From the NCBI GenBank assembly GCA_016124935.1, contig WGMS01000019.1, positions 1-64,000 of the forward strand: a stretch of DNA of 64,000 nucleotides. The letters are read 5' to 3'. Shown here piece by piece: positions 52,387 through 60,318 of this stretch (its first letter is position 1; every line of letters starts with the position of its first letter). Under the pieces are notes generated by a model that saw only the letters and a list, made by a program, of their open reading frames with translations, searched no databases and was not told the DNA's origin. This DNA comes from a bacterium. GTDB taxonomy: Bacteria > Cyanobacteriota > Vampirovibrionia > Obscuribacterales > Obscuribacteraceae. Position numbers and translations under genes: made by a program.

Positions 52387-52674
52387 CTACGCCAATTCGG
52401 CATACCGGCGCTGAACTCCCAGAGCCTCAGCCTTCTGGCGATCTATTAAAGCCTTGTCTTTCATGCCCCGGCTCTCATTTATTTCAGCACGACTGAGCAA
52501 AGCCAGCGTGCTATCCGGCACCATTTTCAATACCTTTTCCAGATCACCCAGAGCCCTATCCAACTCACCGCGTCGACACAGACAGTCAGCACGCTTCAAC
52601 AGAATCTCATAAAGATATTCTCTAGACAGCGCGAGGTCGAGCGCCTCATTCAGAGCCTGAATGGCACCTCCGTA
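52387..52674 (-). pseudogene. TPR gene remnant, start lost
   Basis: An open frame of 95 codons from just after a stop at 52677 down to a stop at 52387. It reads as two TPR units: GGAIQALNEALDLALSREYL and RRGELDRALGDLEKVLKMVP. There is no ATG or GTG start and no ribosome site; the only in-frame start-like codon is a TTG at 52599. It probably is the end of a longer TPR protein, perhaps of a rhomboid-TPR fusion broken 129 bp upstream. Confidence 0.55.
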
Positions 52675-52802
52675 TCATTCCAGAAGTACCGGAAAATTTA
52701 CGCCTTTCACTTCCGAGGTCAATCGTTGCAAGTTCCGCACCGTTCACAAAGCAGATTGCGGACGATCCACAGGGGGTTCCTATTTTGCCATTGCCGGTGC
52801 CA

Positions 52803-53504
52803 TTAATCGCCGCATCCGCGGAACGCTTTGCATTGCTCTTCAAGCTTTACCGGTTGGCTGTTTATGTGAGACTGGAAAAACATAATCGCCAGCATACCGG
52901 TAGTAAATCCACCTATGTGAGCAATCCAGCCAATTCCCTGTACATTTAAATAGATCATGAAGTACTGCATGACAAACCAGCACATAATTATCAACCATGC
53001 CGGAAGGTTGTAGGTTCTGAAGCCGAACAATATAGATTGATCTCCCCACCAGGTTTTGATGGAAGCATTTGGATGAAGAATAAGATATGCGCCTAAGACA
53101 CCGGCTATGGAGCCGCTGGCACCAATAGAAGGTATGGTTTCTAGAGGATTGCAGAACAGATTGGCGAGGTCGGCTGCAATGCCACATACGATGAAGAATA
53201 CTAAGAAGTTGAAATGACCAAGAAAGTCCTCTATGTTGTCACCGAATATATAGAGAAACCAAATGTTTCCCAACAAGTGCCAGAAATCAGCATGAATAAA
53301 AATATTGGTTATCAGTGTGGAAAATTGCCCCAGACCGAAATGTGATGTAAAACGCAAAGGCACAAAACCGTGCTGGAAAATGAACCAGTTCATGCTTGTT
53401 GGACCAGTGCATTCAAAAATCATAACAACGATGCATACAAAGATCAGACTCAAAGTCACCGCTGGAAAGCGGGTTATGTCATTTTCGTCGCCAACTATAA
53501 TCAT
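52803..53504 (-). CDS. Rhomboid family intramembrane serine protease
   Basis: 233 residues, six membrane helices. The catalytic Ser is in GASGSIAGVLGAYL (helix 4) and the catalytic His in WIAHIGGFTTGM (helix 6); HADFWHLLGNIWFLYIFGDN is the conserved early motif. It cleaves membrane proteins within the bilayer. A TPR remnant follows on the same strand. A short charged N-terminus precedes helix 1. Confidence 0.9.
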   Translation of the reverse strand: MIIVGDENDITRFPAVTLSLIFVCIVVMIFECTGPTSMNWFIFQHGFVPLRFTSHFGLGQFSTLITNIFIHADFWHLLGNIWFLYIFGDNIEDFLGHFNFLVFFIVCGIAADLANLFCNPLETIPSIGASGSIAGVLGAYLILHPNASIKTWWGDQSILFGFRTYNLPAWLIIMCWFVMQYFMIYLNVQGIGWIAHIGGFTTGMLAIMFFQSHINSQPVKLEEQCKAFRGCGD

Positions 53505-53645
53505 TTATTTTCCAATCAAAAAGACCCGGCGTGCCGGTGTTTACTAACTGAGAGCCAATAAGATAATTGTAGGCGACGGGCTATTGACAACGTCCGGTTT
53601 TTATAATTATTTGAGGATTTCGGAAAATCCCAAAGACTCTTTCGT

Positions 53646-53853
53646 TTAATGCATGAAGCTCAGATTGAGCAGCCCTTGCTTGAGGACCATCTCCCGGGGA
53701 AGACGTTTGGATAGACCGTCAAACAACTCGCTATGAGTTTCAAGCTCTTGCTTCCAGCTGTCGTCATCGATTTGCATCACCTTTTAGAAATCTTCTTTCG
53801 TGAAATCCAGCCTGTCGAAATCGAGGTCTTCCAAATTAGGCATCCCGCCAAGG
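53646..53853 (-). pseudogene. pckG: Remnant of the C-terminus of PEP carboxykinase (GTP)
   Basis: On the minus strand the frame reads TALGGMPNLEDLDFDRLDF, then TKEDF, an in-frame TAA (53786-53784), then KVMQIDDDSWKQELETHSEL and FDGLSKRLPREM before a final stop at 53646. This matches the end of GTP-dependent PEP carboxykinase (the ALG-MP-x-ED-LD and W-x-E-L-x-x-H-x-x-x-F-x-x-L-P blocks). Everything upstream is missing, replaced by the hairpin at 53854-53911. The gene is clearly non-functional here. Confidence 0.7.
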
Positions 53854-53911
53854 GCTGTTGGGCGAGCTGGTCTTTGAAGTGGCCCCACTTCACCTCTTCG
53901 CCTCCAACAGC
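53854..53911. repeat. 58-bp imperfect hairpin at a gene truncation point
   Basis: GCTGTTGG (53854-53861) pairs with CCAACAGC (53904-53911) and GAAGTGG (53876-53882) with CCACTTC (53885-53891), with bulges between. The whole forms one long imperfect palindrome. It starts exactly where the PEP carboxykinase remnant loses similarity. It could be a REP-like or MITE-like element. Confidence 0.55.
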
Positions 53912-53948
53912 TTAGTTATAGGCAATAAACCTGTGTGACTATCAGGTC

Positions 53949-55970
53949 CTAGTTAGTGAATCGAATTACGTTTTTGTCGTTGTCGATGACGATTTTACGC
54001 TGCCCGAAGAAGTCCTGACCGAGAACGGACATCGCACCCCAACTAGGCTGGAACAATGTTGGCATTTTGCGTTTTTTAATCGGTCCCAGTTCTATCGAAT
54101 CCAGTTCCACAGAGTAGACCTCCGTATTGGTGCCACGATAGGCTCCTCTACCTCTTACGGCCGAATATGGCAGCCGCAGCCGAAGATTATCCATTCCACT
54201 AATCAGCGTATTCGGCGCACCAGTATCAAGCCACATCTCGAGACCAACTCCATTGACTTTGGTTATGACCACGATATGGTTGTCGATATAGCGGAATGGA
54301 ACATCGAAAGAGTCGGTGTGAACGTATTTCTTGGAGTCCTCTTCCTTTTTGGAAAAAGTTATATATTGCGTGTTCTTATCAATGGCAAAGTTCAGATCTC
54401 TCAAAAACGGCTGCCCCAGAAGCAGAATATCCATCTTCTCGGCGACTTTGACCTTCTCTCTCTTTCTGATATCACCGACGGTGATATCTAGCTCCATATC
54501 CCAGGCTCTCTGCGCCCCTGTCACCCCAGCGATGCTAGAAGTGGGAGGACCGGGCGGTGTCTCAATACCAAGATGTTGTAGTTTATTCTTGCCGACTATC
54601 GTCTCGTGTGCGCCGGTATCAAGCAGCCAGTAAACGTCCTTGCCTTCGATAGTACCGCGCAGAAACAGATGATCTCCCACAGCTCTTTGATAGTGCTGTT
54701 TGCTCTCCTTCGGAATAAACTCGGTGAAGGGCACCTTTGGCTTGGCTGGTTCCTTCGGCGCGGCCTTATGCGTTGAAACATGAGCCACCGTCGTCGATTT
54801 GCGCTGAATTTGATGCGGCTTAGGCTCCGGGGGCTTCTCGATTTTCTTGGCAGCTATCAACTCTTCCGGCTTCTGACCACCCTGGTGCACAGAGCCCAAC
54901 TTACTTTTGATATAAGCAGTACTCTTCGGAAATGCTCGCAAGACAGCCTCGTATTTGCCACCATCGTAGAGGTTGCTGAAAACGGCGCAGAACACATCTC
55001 CTGTTCCTTTGTAGCCCGGCTGCAGAAAGTATCTGAATGCTGCCTTGTGAGCGAATGGCATCTCCAGCTCATCACTGTCATAAAGACGCTTAAACTCATT
55101 ACGCTCCGTCAACGGTCCCAGGCAATCGTTGTAAGCATGCCCAAGTACATAGATAAGATTCGACCTCAATTTTGCCGGACTTCGTCTTGGCTTAAGTCGC
55201 TCGGTTTCAAGGTCGATATCGCATTCCCACAGATAGACGGCACGATCATAGGTCCGGCCCGGCTCTTGCGACAGGGTAATTCTCTCTTCGCCCGGTTTGG
55301 CAGCATAAATGGCATCCGGCCATTTATCGATGATATTCGGACCGATATTAATGGTGGTACCACCAGCATCTAGAATCTTGAATACATGGCGAGGCAAACT
55401 GAGCAAAGTCTGCTTGACGATAGTGACAGTATGCGGGTTAACGGGAGCATGCCCCTTAGCCGGTGGTATAAGATAGATTCTATTCAACAATCCGTTAGCC
55501 TGACTGGTGGACAGGCTGCCACCGGTTACGCCACCAGCTGAAGTCGCTCCAGAAGAACCGGCGCTAGCCGGCGAGTTTGCCACCTTCCTGCGCCATTGAC
55601 CGTTTGGGTCGATTCTCTCCAGGCACTTTCTGGCAAGGTTCGCCGCAGGCAAGCCCTTAAATATTGTCTCCACGTCTCTGTATCGCCGCACCGCATCGGC
55701 AGTCTTGCCGGAAGCCGCATAGGAGTGCGCCATATAAATGTACACATCGGCAGAGCCATTGCCACTAGCCAGAGAATCTTCGAAAGCCTTGGCGGCGCTG
55801 GTGTAGTTGCGCGCCTTGTACATCTTGAGACCCTGGGCAAACTCGCTTTCTCCACCGGCAATGGCGGACTGCATAGGAATTCTATCCGATACAATCGGCG
55901 GGAGATTCACAGACAGGACCAGTGAAAGCGCCACCAAGGTTCTATCAAAACGACTAAAAATATTATACAC
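53949..55970 (-). CDS. Secreted TPR protein with two retropepsin-like aspartyl protease domains
   Basis: 673 residues. A signal peptide (about 1-38) is followed by TPR units (FAQGLKMYKARNYTSAAKAF, YIYMAHSYAASGKTADAVRR). A middle region carries YVLGHAYNDCLGPL and AYIKSKLGSVHQGG, then a Lys/Pro-rich linker. Two protease domains end it: WLLDTGAHETIVGK near 482 and MWLDTGAPNTLISG near 577, each with DTG(A). Retropepsins usually need two chains to form one active site; here both halves are in one protein. Typical of periplasmic aspartyl proteases of the RC1339/DUF clan. Monocistronic. Confidence 0.82.
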   Translation of the reverse strand: MYNIFSRFDRTLVALSLVLSVNLPPIVSDRIPMQSAIAGGESEFAQGLKMYKARNYTSAAKAFEDSLASGNGSADVYIYMAHSYAASGKTADAVRRYRDVETIFKGLPAANLARKCLERIDPNGQWRRKVANSPASAGSSGATSAGGVTGGSLSTSQANGLLNRIYLIPPAKGHAPVNPHTVTIVKQTLLSLPRHVFKILDAGGTTINIGPNIIDKWPDAIYAAKPGEERITLSQEPGRTYDRAVYLWECDIDLETERLKPRRSPAKLRSNLIYVLGHAYNDCLGPLTERNEFKRLYDSDELEMPFAHKAAFRYFLQPGYKGTGDVFCAVFSNLYDGGKYEAVLRAFPKSTAYIKSKLGSVHQGGQKPEELIAAKKIEKPPEPKPHQIQRKSTTVAHVSTHKAAPKEPAKPKVPFTEFIPKESKQHYQRAVGDHLFLRGTIEGKDVYWLLDTGAHETIVGKNKLQHLGIETPPGPPTSSIAGVTGAQRAWDMELDITVGDIRKREKVKVAEKMDILLLGQPFLRDLNFAIDKNTQYITFSKKEEDSKKYVHTDSFDVPFRYIDNHIVVITKVNGVGLEMWLDTGAPNTLISGMDNLRLRLPYSAVRGRGAYRGTNTEVYSVELDSIELGPIKKRKMPTLFQPSWGAMSVLGQDFFGQRKIVIDNDKNVIRFTN

Positions 55971-56055
55971 AGGCTCAGTCTCTACTAATTCCGGATATCC
56001 ATTGTCCAGTCAGTATACCCCGGATCAGAACCAGACACGGGACTAGTCCCCTGCC

Positions 56056-56670
56056 TCAATCGTTATAACTGCGCTCCCAGTAATCACCCTTGGTCGCATC
56101 CGGTCGCAAGCGCGCCGGCACGGCACCTCGCACCGCGTCGCAATCATCCACTTCCAGATGCAGTTTGGCTTGCACATAGCCGTTCTTATTCTTGTTCTCT
56201 TCTTGGAAAACCATAGCAAGCACTCCCGTGTTGTCCGCGCCCTGGGTCAGCTTCATGGCGTCAATGCGCTCAAAAGGAATCTCGCGTCGGCTCTCGAACT
56301 CCTCCAGCTCTTCTTCGCCTTTAAAGCGATGCAGATCCCGCTCATACTCGAAGATCAAGAAGCGCAGATTGGTAAGCGCCACAATCCGCCTTGTAGAACG
56401 CTTGTAGAAGATGAGGCTCCACAGAAGGAAAGTAACAACCAGCGTAAGCGTGCCCCCGGCAAGGATCATAAAACGCTGTTGCTGCCCCCAGGGAAGCTGC
56501 CCTTCAGGAAGCATCCCGGCACCGACACCGAGGGCGACTACAAGACAGATGCCGAAGCCAATCTTCTTCCACTGAATCTCCGGCTTGCCCACCCTGGAAA
56601 CATAGGTCAACTCCTCACCATCGAGAATCTGGCTGTAAACGAACTGCTCCAGGTTGTCTATTGTAATCAT
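56056..56670 (-). CDS. Membrane protein with PH-like domain
   Basis: 204 residues: two membrane helices (about 37-57 and 68-90) followed by a cytoplasmic beta-rich segment (RRIVALTNLRFLIFEYERDL, ESRREIPFERIDAMKLTQGA) like bacterial PH domains. It overlaps the upstream 170-residue gene by four bases and would be made with it. Role unknown. Confidence 0.65.
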   Translation of the reverse strand: MITIDNLEQFVYSQILDGEELTYVSRVGKPEIQWKKIGFGICLVVALGVGAGMLPEGQLPWGQQQRFMILAGGTLTLVVTFLLWSLIFYKRSTRRIVALTNLRFLIFEYERDLHRFKGEEELEEFESRREIPFERIDAMKLTQGADNTGVLAMVFQEENKNKNGYVQAKLHLEVDDCDAVRGAVPARLRPDATKGDYWERSYND

Positions 56671-57179
56671 TGTCTGCTGCGCTTGTCCTCCAGGCGCTCT
56701 GCCATGGTCCGACCGTCACTAACTCTTGTCACCCCTGAGCCCGGGATATAGCTGAGGACGATGAGCAAAGCTATTATGCCAACCACCAGCCCCACTCCAA
56801 ACTGTATTATCAGAGGCATACCCGGACTGAGATAGACGAAATGGACCATGACGGTCAACATCAAAGCAAGGGTGATAAAGCCGAAGAAGCCGCTCAAGAA
56901 TCTGACGGCTCTAAAGAACGAGACCGTAAACAGGACAGATAGCCCAGAGCACATGAAGGCGCCGCCGATGGCGGCGATTATCCACATCGGGGCATGCACT
57001 GTCGCCCTGTCGACCGGGATGACCCCCAGTCCAATAAGAAACACGGCTAGCCCGGCACCGGCGGCGAAAACCGCCACCACCGGAGCGGTCTTTTCCTGGC
57101 GAGCCTGTTCGGCAACCAGGTCGTCTTTGCTCGGCCACTTTGCCGGCATTTTGGCATGTTCATGTCTACTGGGCTTCAT
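56667..57179 (-). CDS. Four-helix membrane protein
   Basis: 170 residues with a polar N-terminus (MKPSRHEHAKMPAKWPSKDD) and helices at about 33-53, 62-85, 92-112 and 122-145. First gene of a two-gene unit with the PH-like protein (four-base overlap). No family recognised. Confidence 0.65.
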   Translation of the reverse strand: MKPSRHEHAKMPAKWPSKDDLVAEQARQEKTAPVVAVFAAGAGLAVFLIGLGVIPVDRATVHAPMWIIAAIGGAFMCSGLSVLFTVSFFRAVRFLSGFFGFITLALMLTVMVHFVYLSPGMPLIIQFGVGLVVGIIALLIVLSYIPGSGVTRVSDGRTMAERLEDKRSRQ

Positions 57180-57314
57180 AACTCACTTATGCCCCGGCCA
57201 GACCCGCAGACACCGCCAGAAAAAGTCATGAACAACAGAAAGAAAACTCACAGCGCGGAGCCGCCTCGGGGCTACTACATCAATTGTTCGTTTACTATAT
57301 GCGGCGGAGCGCTC

Positions 57315-58022
57315 TCAAAAAGTAAATACCCGGTCACCGCCCCTTTGCGCAGCGCATTCCAGCGCCTCTATCGCATGGGCAATCAGCACCTCATAGTTGT
57401 CGCCGTCTTTTGGAAAGGTGGCGATGCCAAAGCTGCCGGTGATAGAAAAATTCTGCCAGTTATGGGCAAAGACCTGGCTTGCCACCCGCTCTCTAATTCG
57501 CTCAGCTACCAGGGCAGCTCTTGCCGTATTGGTCTGGGGCAATATCAGAGCAACCTGCCAGGGTGCGTACCTTGCAGAGACATCCACCTCGCGGATAGAG
57601 CTGCGTACTACCCTCGAGACCACTTTCAGCACCGCGTCCTGGGTCATGTGACCATAGGTCTCGCCGATGTTGCCGATGCCGTCCACGGTCATCATGGCGA
57701 TAGAGACCTGGTGTCCATAGCGTCCGGCGCGCTGAATTTCGGCTTTCAGCTCTTTGACATAGGCTTTGTGATTATAAAGCTCGGTGACAGGGTCTATATG
57801 GGCGAGCAGCTCTATGTCTTCGCCTTTGGCGGCGACGAAGCCGGAGTGCGCGATTATCTGGGTGCTCGCCTTTTCATACTCTTTGACGCGCTCTAGAATA
57901 TCCTGATTGCCTGCCTGGGTGGCAGCCAGAAGCGGCTTTCTCCTTTTGAGATCCTCTTTGATCTTTGCGTAAGAGACATCTTCCAGCGCGGATTGAGCTT
58001 TCTTTTCTGCCTCTGTGGTCAT
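57315..58022 (-). CDS. GGDEF-type domain protein with degenerate active site
   Basis: 235 residues. An N-terminal helical part (1-75) leads into DPVTELYNHKAYVKELKAEI, the start of a GGDEF domain. The A-site motif that should read GGDEF reads APWQV (SARYAPWQVALILPQ), so cyclic-di-GMP synthesis is not expected. ITGSFGIATFPKDG and RGGDRVF, which close the fold, are kept. It may bind nucleotide or protein partners. Monocistronic. Confidence 0.78.
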   Translation of the reverse strand: MTTEAEKKAQSALEDVSYAKIKEDLKRRKPLLAATQAGNQDILERVKEYEKASTQIIAHSGFVAAKGEDIELLAHIDPVTELYNHKAYVKELKAEIQRAGRYGHQVSIAMMTVDGIGNIGETYGHMTQDAVLKVVSRVVRSSIREVDVSARYAPWQVALILPQTNTARAALVAERIRERVASQVFAHNWQNFSITGSFGIATFPKDGDNYEVLIAHAIEALECAAQRGGDRVFTF

Positions 58023-58091
58023 TGAGCGAGCCTTTCTTCCTGAAGTTACCGGATAATTTGAGATCGGGGCGATTCGGACAACTCCGGATAG

Positions 58092-58334
58092 CTAGGGAGC
58101 GTGCGAACCACCTTCCAGTTTACCAGTGTGCACGACCGGATGGCACATTCTTGACATGCACGACATAGGGCCTTTCCCGCTCACCACGGGCAGGACTACC
58201 ATCTGCAGCACAAACCAGGTGAAGAGGGCGCCGTACATAAGAGACGCATCCAGCTTCTCTTCGGTCTCTTTGCTACTGGTGCTGCTACTTCTTTTTGATG
58301 AGCAGTCGTTTGATGGGCCTTTTCTGTTTGACAT
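58092..58334 (-). CDS. Small single-helix protein with CX4CH motif, doubtful
   Basis: 80 residues if started at the ATG at 58334, overlapping the end of the ferredoxin gene by 50 bases. A Ser/Lys-rich N-terminus precedes a membrane helix (SLMYGALFTWFVLQMVVLPV) and an end with CMSRMCHPVVHTG. No ribosome site. May be real but is low confidence. Confidence 0.35.
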   Translation of the reverse strand: MSNRKGPSNDCSSKRSSSTSSKETEEKLDASLMYGALFTWFVLQMVVLPVVSGKGPMSCMSRMCHPVVHTGKLEGGSHAP

Positions 58335-58659
58335 GGCGTAAAAGAATATCCGTGCAATCGCTTTTACTAACTCCACCATAGCTCAAACCGTCCGGTTTGA
58401 CCTTTACTATCGGGGCATGTTTGCACAGACCGAAACAGTCCGATTTCTTCAGCTCGAAATAAGCGCCGAGGTCATTTTCGGCAATCAAAAGCTTCAAACG
58501 CTCAAAAAGCTTGGGGCCGTTGCGTTTACGGCAACTCTTCCCCTTGGTGCAGACAAGCAGTTTACTGGGACAGCTCAATTTCGGGCTCGCTAATTTCAAA
58601 GAAGATGGAGCGATTATTCTACTGGAGGGCAACCCGGGTTTCAAAGGGTTGACGAACAT
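58285..58659 (-). CDS. Thioredoxin-like [2Fe-2S] ferredoxin
   Basis: 124 residues. From about residue 35 the pattern is LLVCTKGKSCRKRNGPKLFE, then KKSDCFGLCKHAPIVKVKPD: Cys residues spaced C-x5-C ... C-x3-C, as in NuoE-type and (2Fe-2S) thioredoxin-like ferredoxins. The C-terminus is basic (KRPIKRLLIKKK). A partner reductase is not visible in the neighbourhood. Confidence 0.78.
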   Translation of the reverse strand: MFVNPLKPGLPSSRIIAPSSLKLASPKLSCPSKLLVCTKGKSCRKRNGPKLFERLKLLIAENDLGAYFELKKSDCFGLCKHAPIVKVKPDGLSYGGVSKSDCTDILLRHVKQKRPIKRLLIKKK

Positions 58660-58730
58660 ATATATCTAAAAGATTTCACACCCTGCCACCGGGCTGTTTA
58701 TACTGTTAGCTCAGAATTTTTTTGCCCCTC

Positions 58731-58810
58731 TCCTCCCCTCTCCTTTCCATTCCTCTCCTCTCCTCCCCTCTCCTTTCCATTCCTCTCCTCTCCTCTCCTC
58801 TCCTCTCCTT
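58731..58810. repeat. Polypyrimidine tract with a perfect 30-bp tandem duplication
   Basis: Positions 58731-58760 are repeated exactly at 58761-58790 (the unit contains TCCTCCCCTC, TCCTTTCCAT, TCCTCTCCTC), followed by more TCCTC units to 58810. Over 80 bases the plus strand is almost all C and T, the flanking bases included. It lies 41 bp upstream of the dimethylargininase start. Confidence 0.9.
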
Positions 58811-58851
58811 TACTAACCCGGACTCAAAAGCCCCAGAAATCGATAATTATC

Positions 58852-59817
58852 ATGACCACAGTCAAAGACCCCGGCAAAAGACTTATCCCCGACAGAAAAG
58901 AGCTCCTGGCGCTAAATTTTTGCCTCGATCTTGTCCCCGAAAGGCCCATGCCCAATGCAGTATTAATGTGCCCGCCCGATTATTTCGATGTTATCGACAT
59001 CAAAAATGTCTTCATGAAAGACGGGCTGTCCAAAGTCGACCGGGACCTTGCCGCCCGGCAATGGCAGAGTCTTAAAGAAGCCCTCGAAAGCAACGGGGTG
59101 CCTGTCCTGACCCTGCCCGCCGCCGAGGGACTGGAAGACATGGTCTTTGCCGCCAATCAAGCCCTGGTAGGCATTTCGCGGGAGGGCGAGCCTTATATAA
59201 TTCCGGGCATCATGCGCCATACTTCAAGACAAAATGAGGTGCCACATTATATAGATTGGTTTCGCTCAAAAGGCTGCAGGGTGCTGCGCCTGACCGAAGA
59301 AAAAGACGAAGACAGCAAAGACAAAATCTACTTCGAGGGCCATGGTGACGCCATATGGCACCCGGAGAAGATGTTGCTCTGGGGCGGCTATGGACATCGC
59401 ACCACATATAGTGCATACGACCATCTAATAGACATTATCGAGGTGCCAATTCTTCTGCTCGAGCTTACCGACAGCACTTTCTATCACCTGGATACAGCCT
59501 TCTGCCCCCTCGATCATCAGACGGTGCTTTACTATCCTGGCGCATTCAGCAAAGACGGAATAGAGCTGATTGAAACAGTTTTTGAAAGCACCATCGAAGT
59601 GAGCGCCGAAGACGCATTTAACTTCGCCTGCAACGCCATGGTATCGGGCAACAACGTGTTTTTAGAGCGCGGCAGCGTCGAGACCTGCGAGGCTTTATTA
59701 GACTATGGCTTTAGCATTGTTGAAGTAGAGACTTCAGAATTTCGCAAATCCGGCGGCAGCGTCTTTTGTATGACCCTCGACATCTACGACAACGAAAGTT
59801 CGCCCGGAACAAAATAA
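58852..59817 (+). CDS. Dimethylarginine dimethylaminohydrolase-like (amidinotransferase superfamily)
   Basis: 321 residues of the guanidino-group modifying fold. The catalytic Cys is in GGSVFCMTLDIY near the end, the His in FYHLDTAFCPLD and acidic residues in FEGHGDAIWH; the start LNFCLDLVPERPMPNAVLM is usual for DDAH and related enzymes. It would hydrolyse a substituted arginine to citrulline or act on another guanidine; the substrate cannot be told. A 30-bp tandem repeat of pyrimidines precedes the gene. A thioredoxin gene follows 51 bp later. Confidence 0.82.
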   Translation: MTTVKDPGKRLIPDRKELLALNFCLDLVPERPMPNAVLMCPPDYFDVIDIKNVFMKDGLSKVDRDLAARQWQSLKEALESNGVPVLTLPAAEGLEDMVFAANQALVGISREGEPYIIPGIMRHTSRQNEVPHYIDWFRSKGCRVLRLTEEKDEDSKDKIYFEGHGDAIWHPEKMLLWGGYGHRTTYSAYDHLIDIIEVPILLLELTDSTFYHLDTAFCPLDHQTVLYYPGAFSKDGIELIETVFESTIEVSAEDAFNFACNAMVSGNNVFLERGSVETCEALLDYGFSIVEVETSEFRKSGGSVFCMTLDIYDNESSPGTK

Positions 59818-59868
59818 ATCTCTTCCAGTCGTGTAAGATCTAGTTATCTGAATTTCAGGAGTGGATAA

Positions 59869-60300
59869 ATGAAGGCATTCTCAAAGCCCGGTGTATTGTT
59901 TCTCTCTTTCGGTCTGCTTCTGGCAGCGGGCATCACCGTGGGTCTAGCCGGTGTGTCCCTGGCTAAAGATGCCGTCAAGCATGTCGAAGCCGGCGAATAC
60001 GGCACCGAGGTGCTCAAATCCAAGCAGCCGGTGTTCATAGATTTCTACGCCGAATGGTGCCGCCCCTGCAAAATGCTGGCACCGACCGTAGAAGAACTTT
60101 CTAACGAATATCAGGGTAAGGTCAAATTCGTCAAAGTCGATATCGACAAAGCCCCTTCGGTAGCCCAGATGTACGGCATCACCGCAGTGCCCACGATGGT
60201 CATCATCAATAAAGGCAAAAAGGTCAAAGCCATGACCGGTCTGCAGTCCAAAGAGAAAATCAAAGCGTTTATCTCTAAGAACCTGCCTGACGTCAAATAA
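59869..60300 (+). CDS. Exported or membrane-tethered thioredoxin
   Basis: 143 residues: a hydrophobic N-terminal segment (9-31) that acts as signal peptide or anchor, then a thioredoxin fold. The active site is FYAEWCRPCKMLAP with Arg in place of the usual Gly of WCGPC, and YGITAVPTMVIINKG is the cis-Pro region. Probably maintains thiols in the periplasm. The GGAG ribosome site lies before the ATG. Confidence 0.88.
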   Translation: MKAFSKPGVLFLSFGLLLAAGITVGLAGVSLAKDAVKHVEAGEYGTEVLKSKQPVFIDFYAEWCRPCKMLAPTVEELSNEYQGKVKFVKVDIDKAPSVAQMYGITAVPTMVIINKGKKVKAMTGLQSKEKIKAFISKNLPDVK

Positions 60301-60318
60301 GTTAATGCGAACAGAGAC

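Noticed and set aside
58722..59075. 117-codon frame across the pyrimidine repeat
   Set aside because: It is a Leu/Ser repeat caused by the C/T tract and runs into the dimethylargininase gene in another frame.
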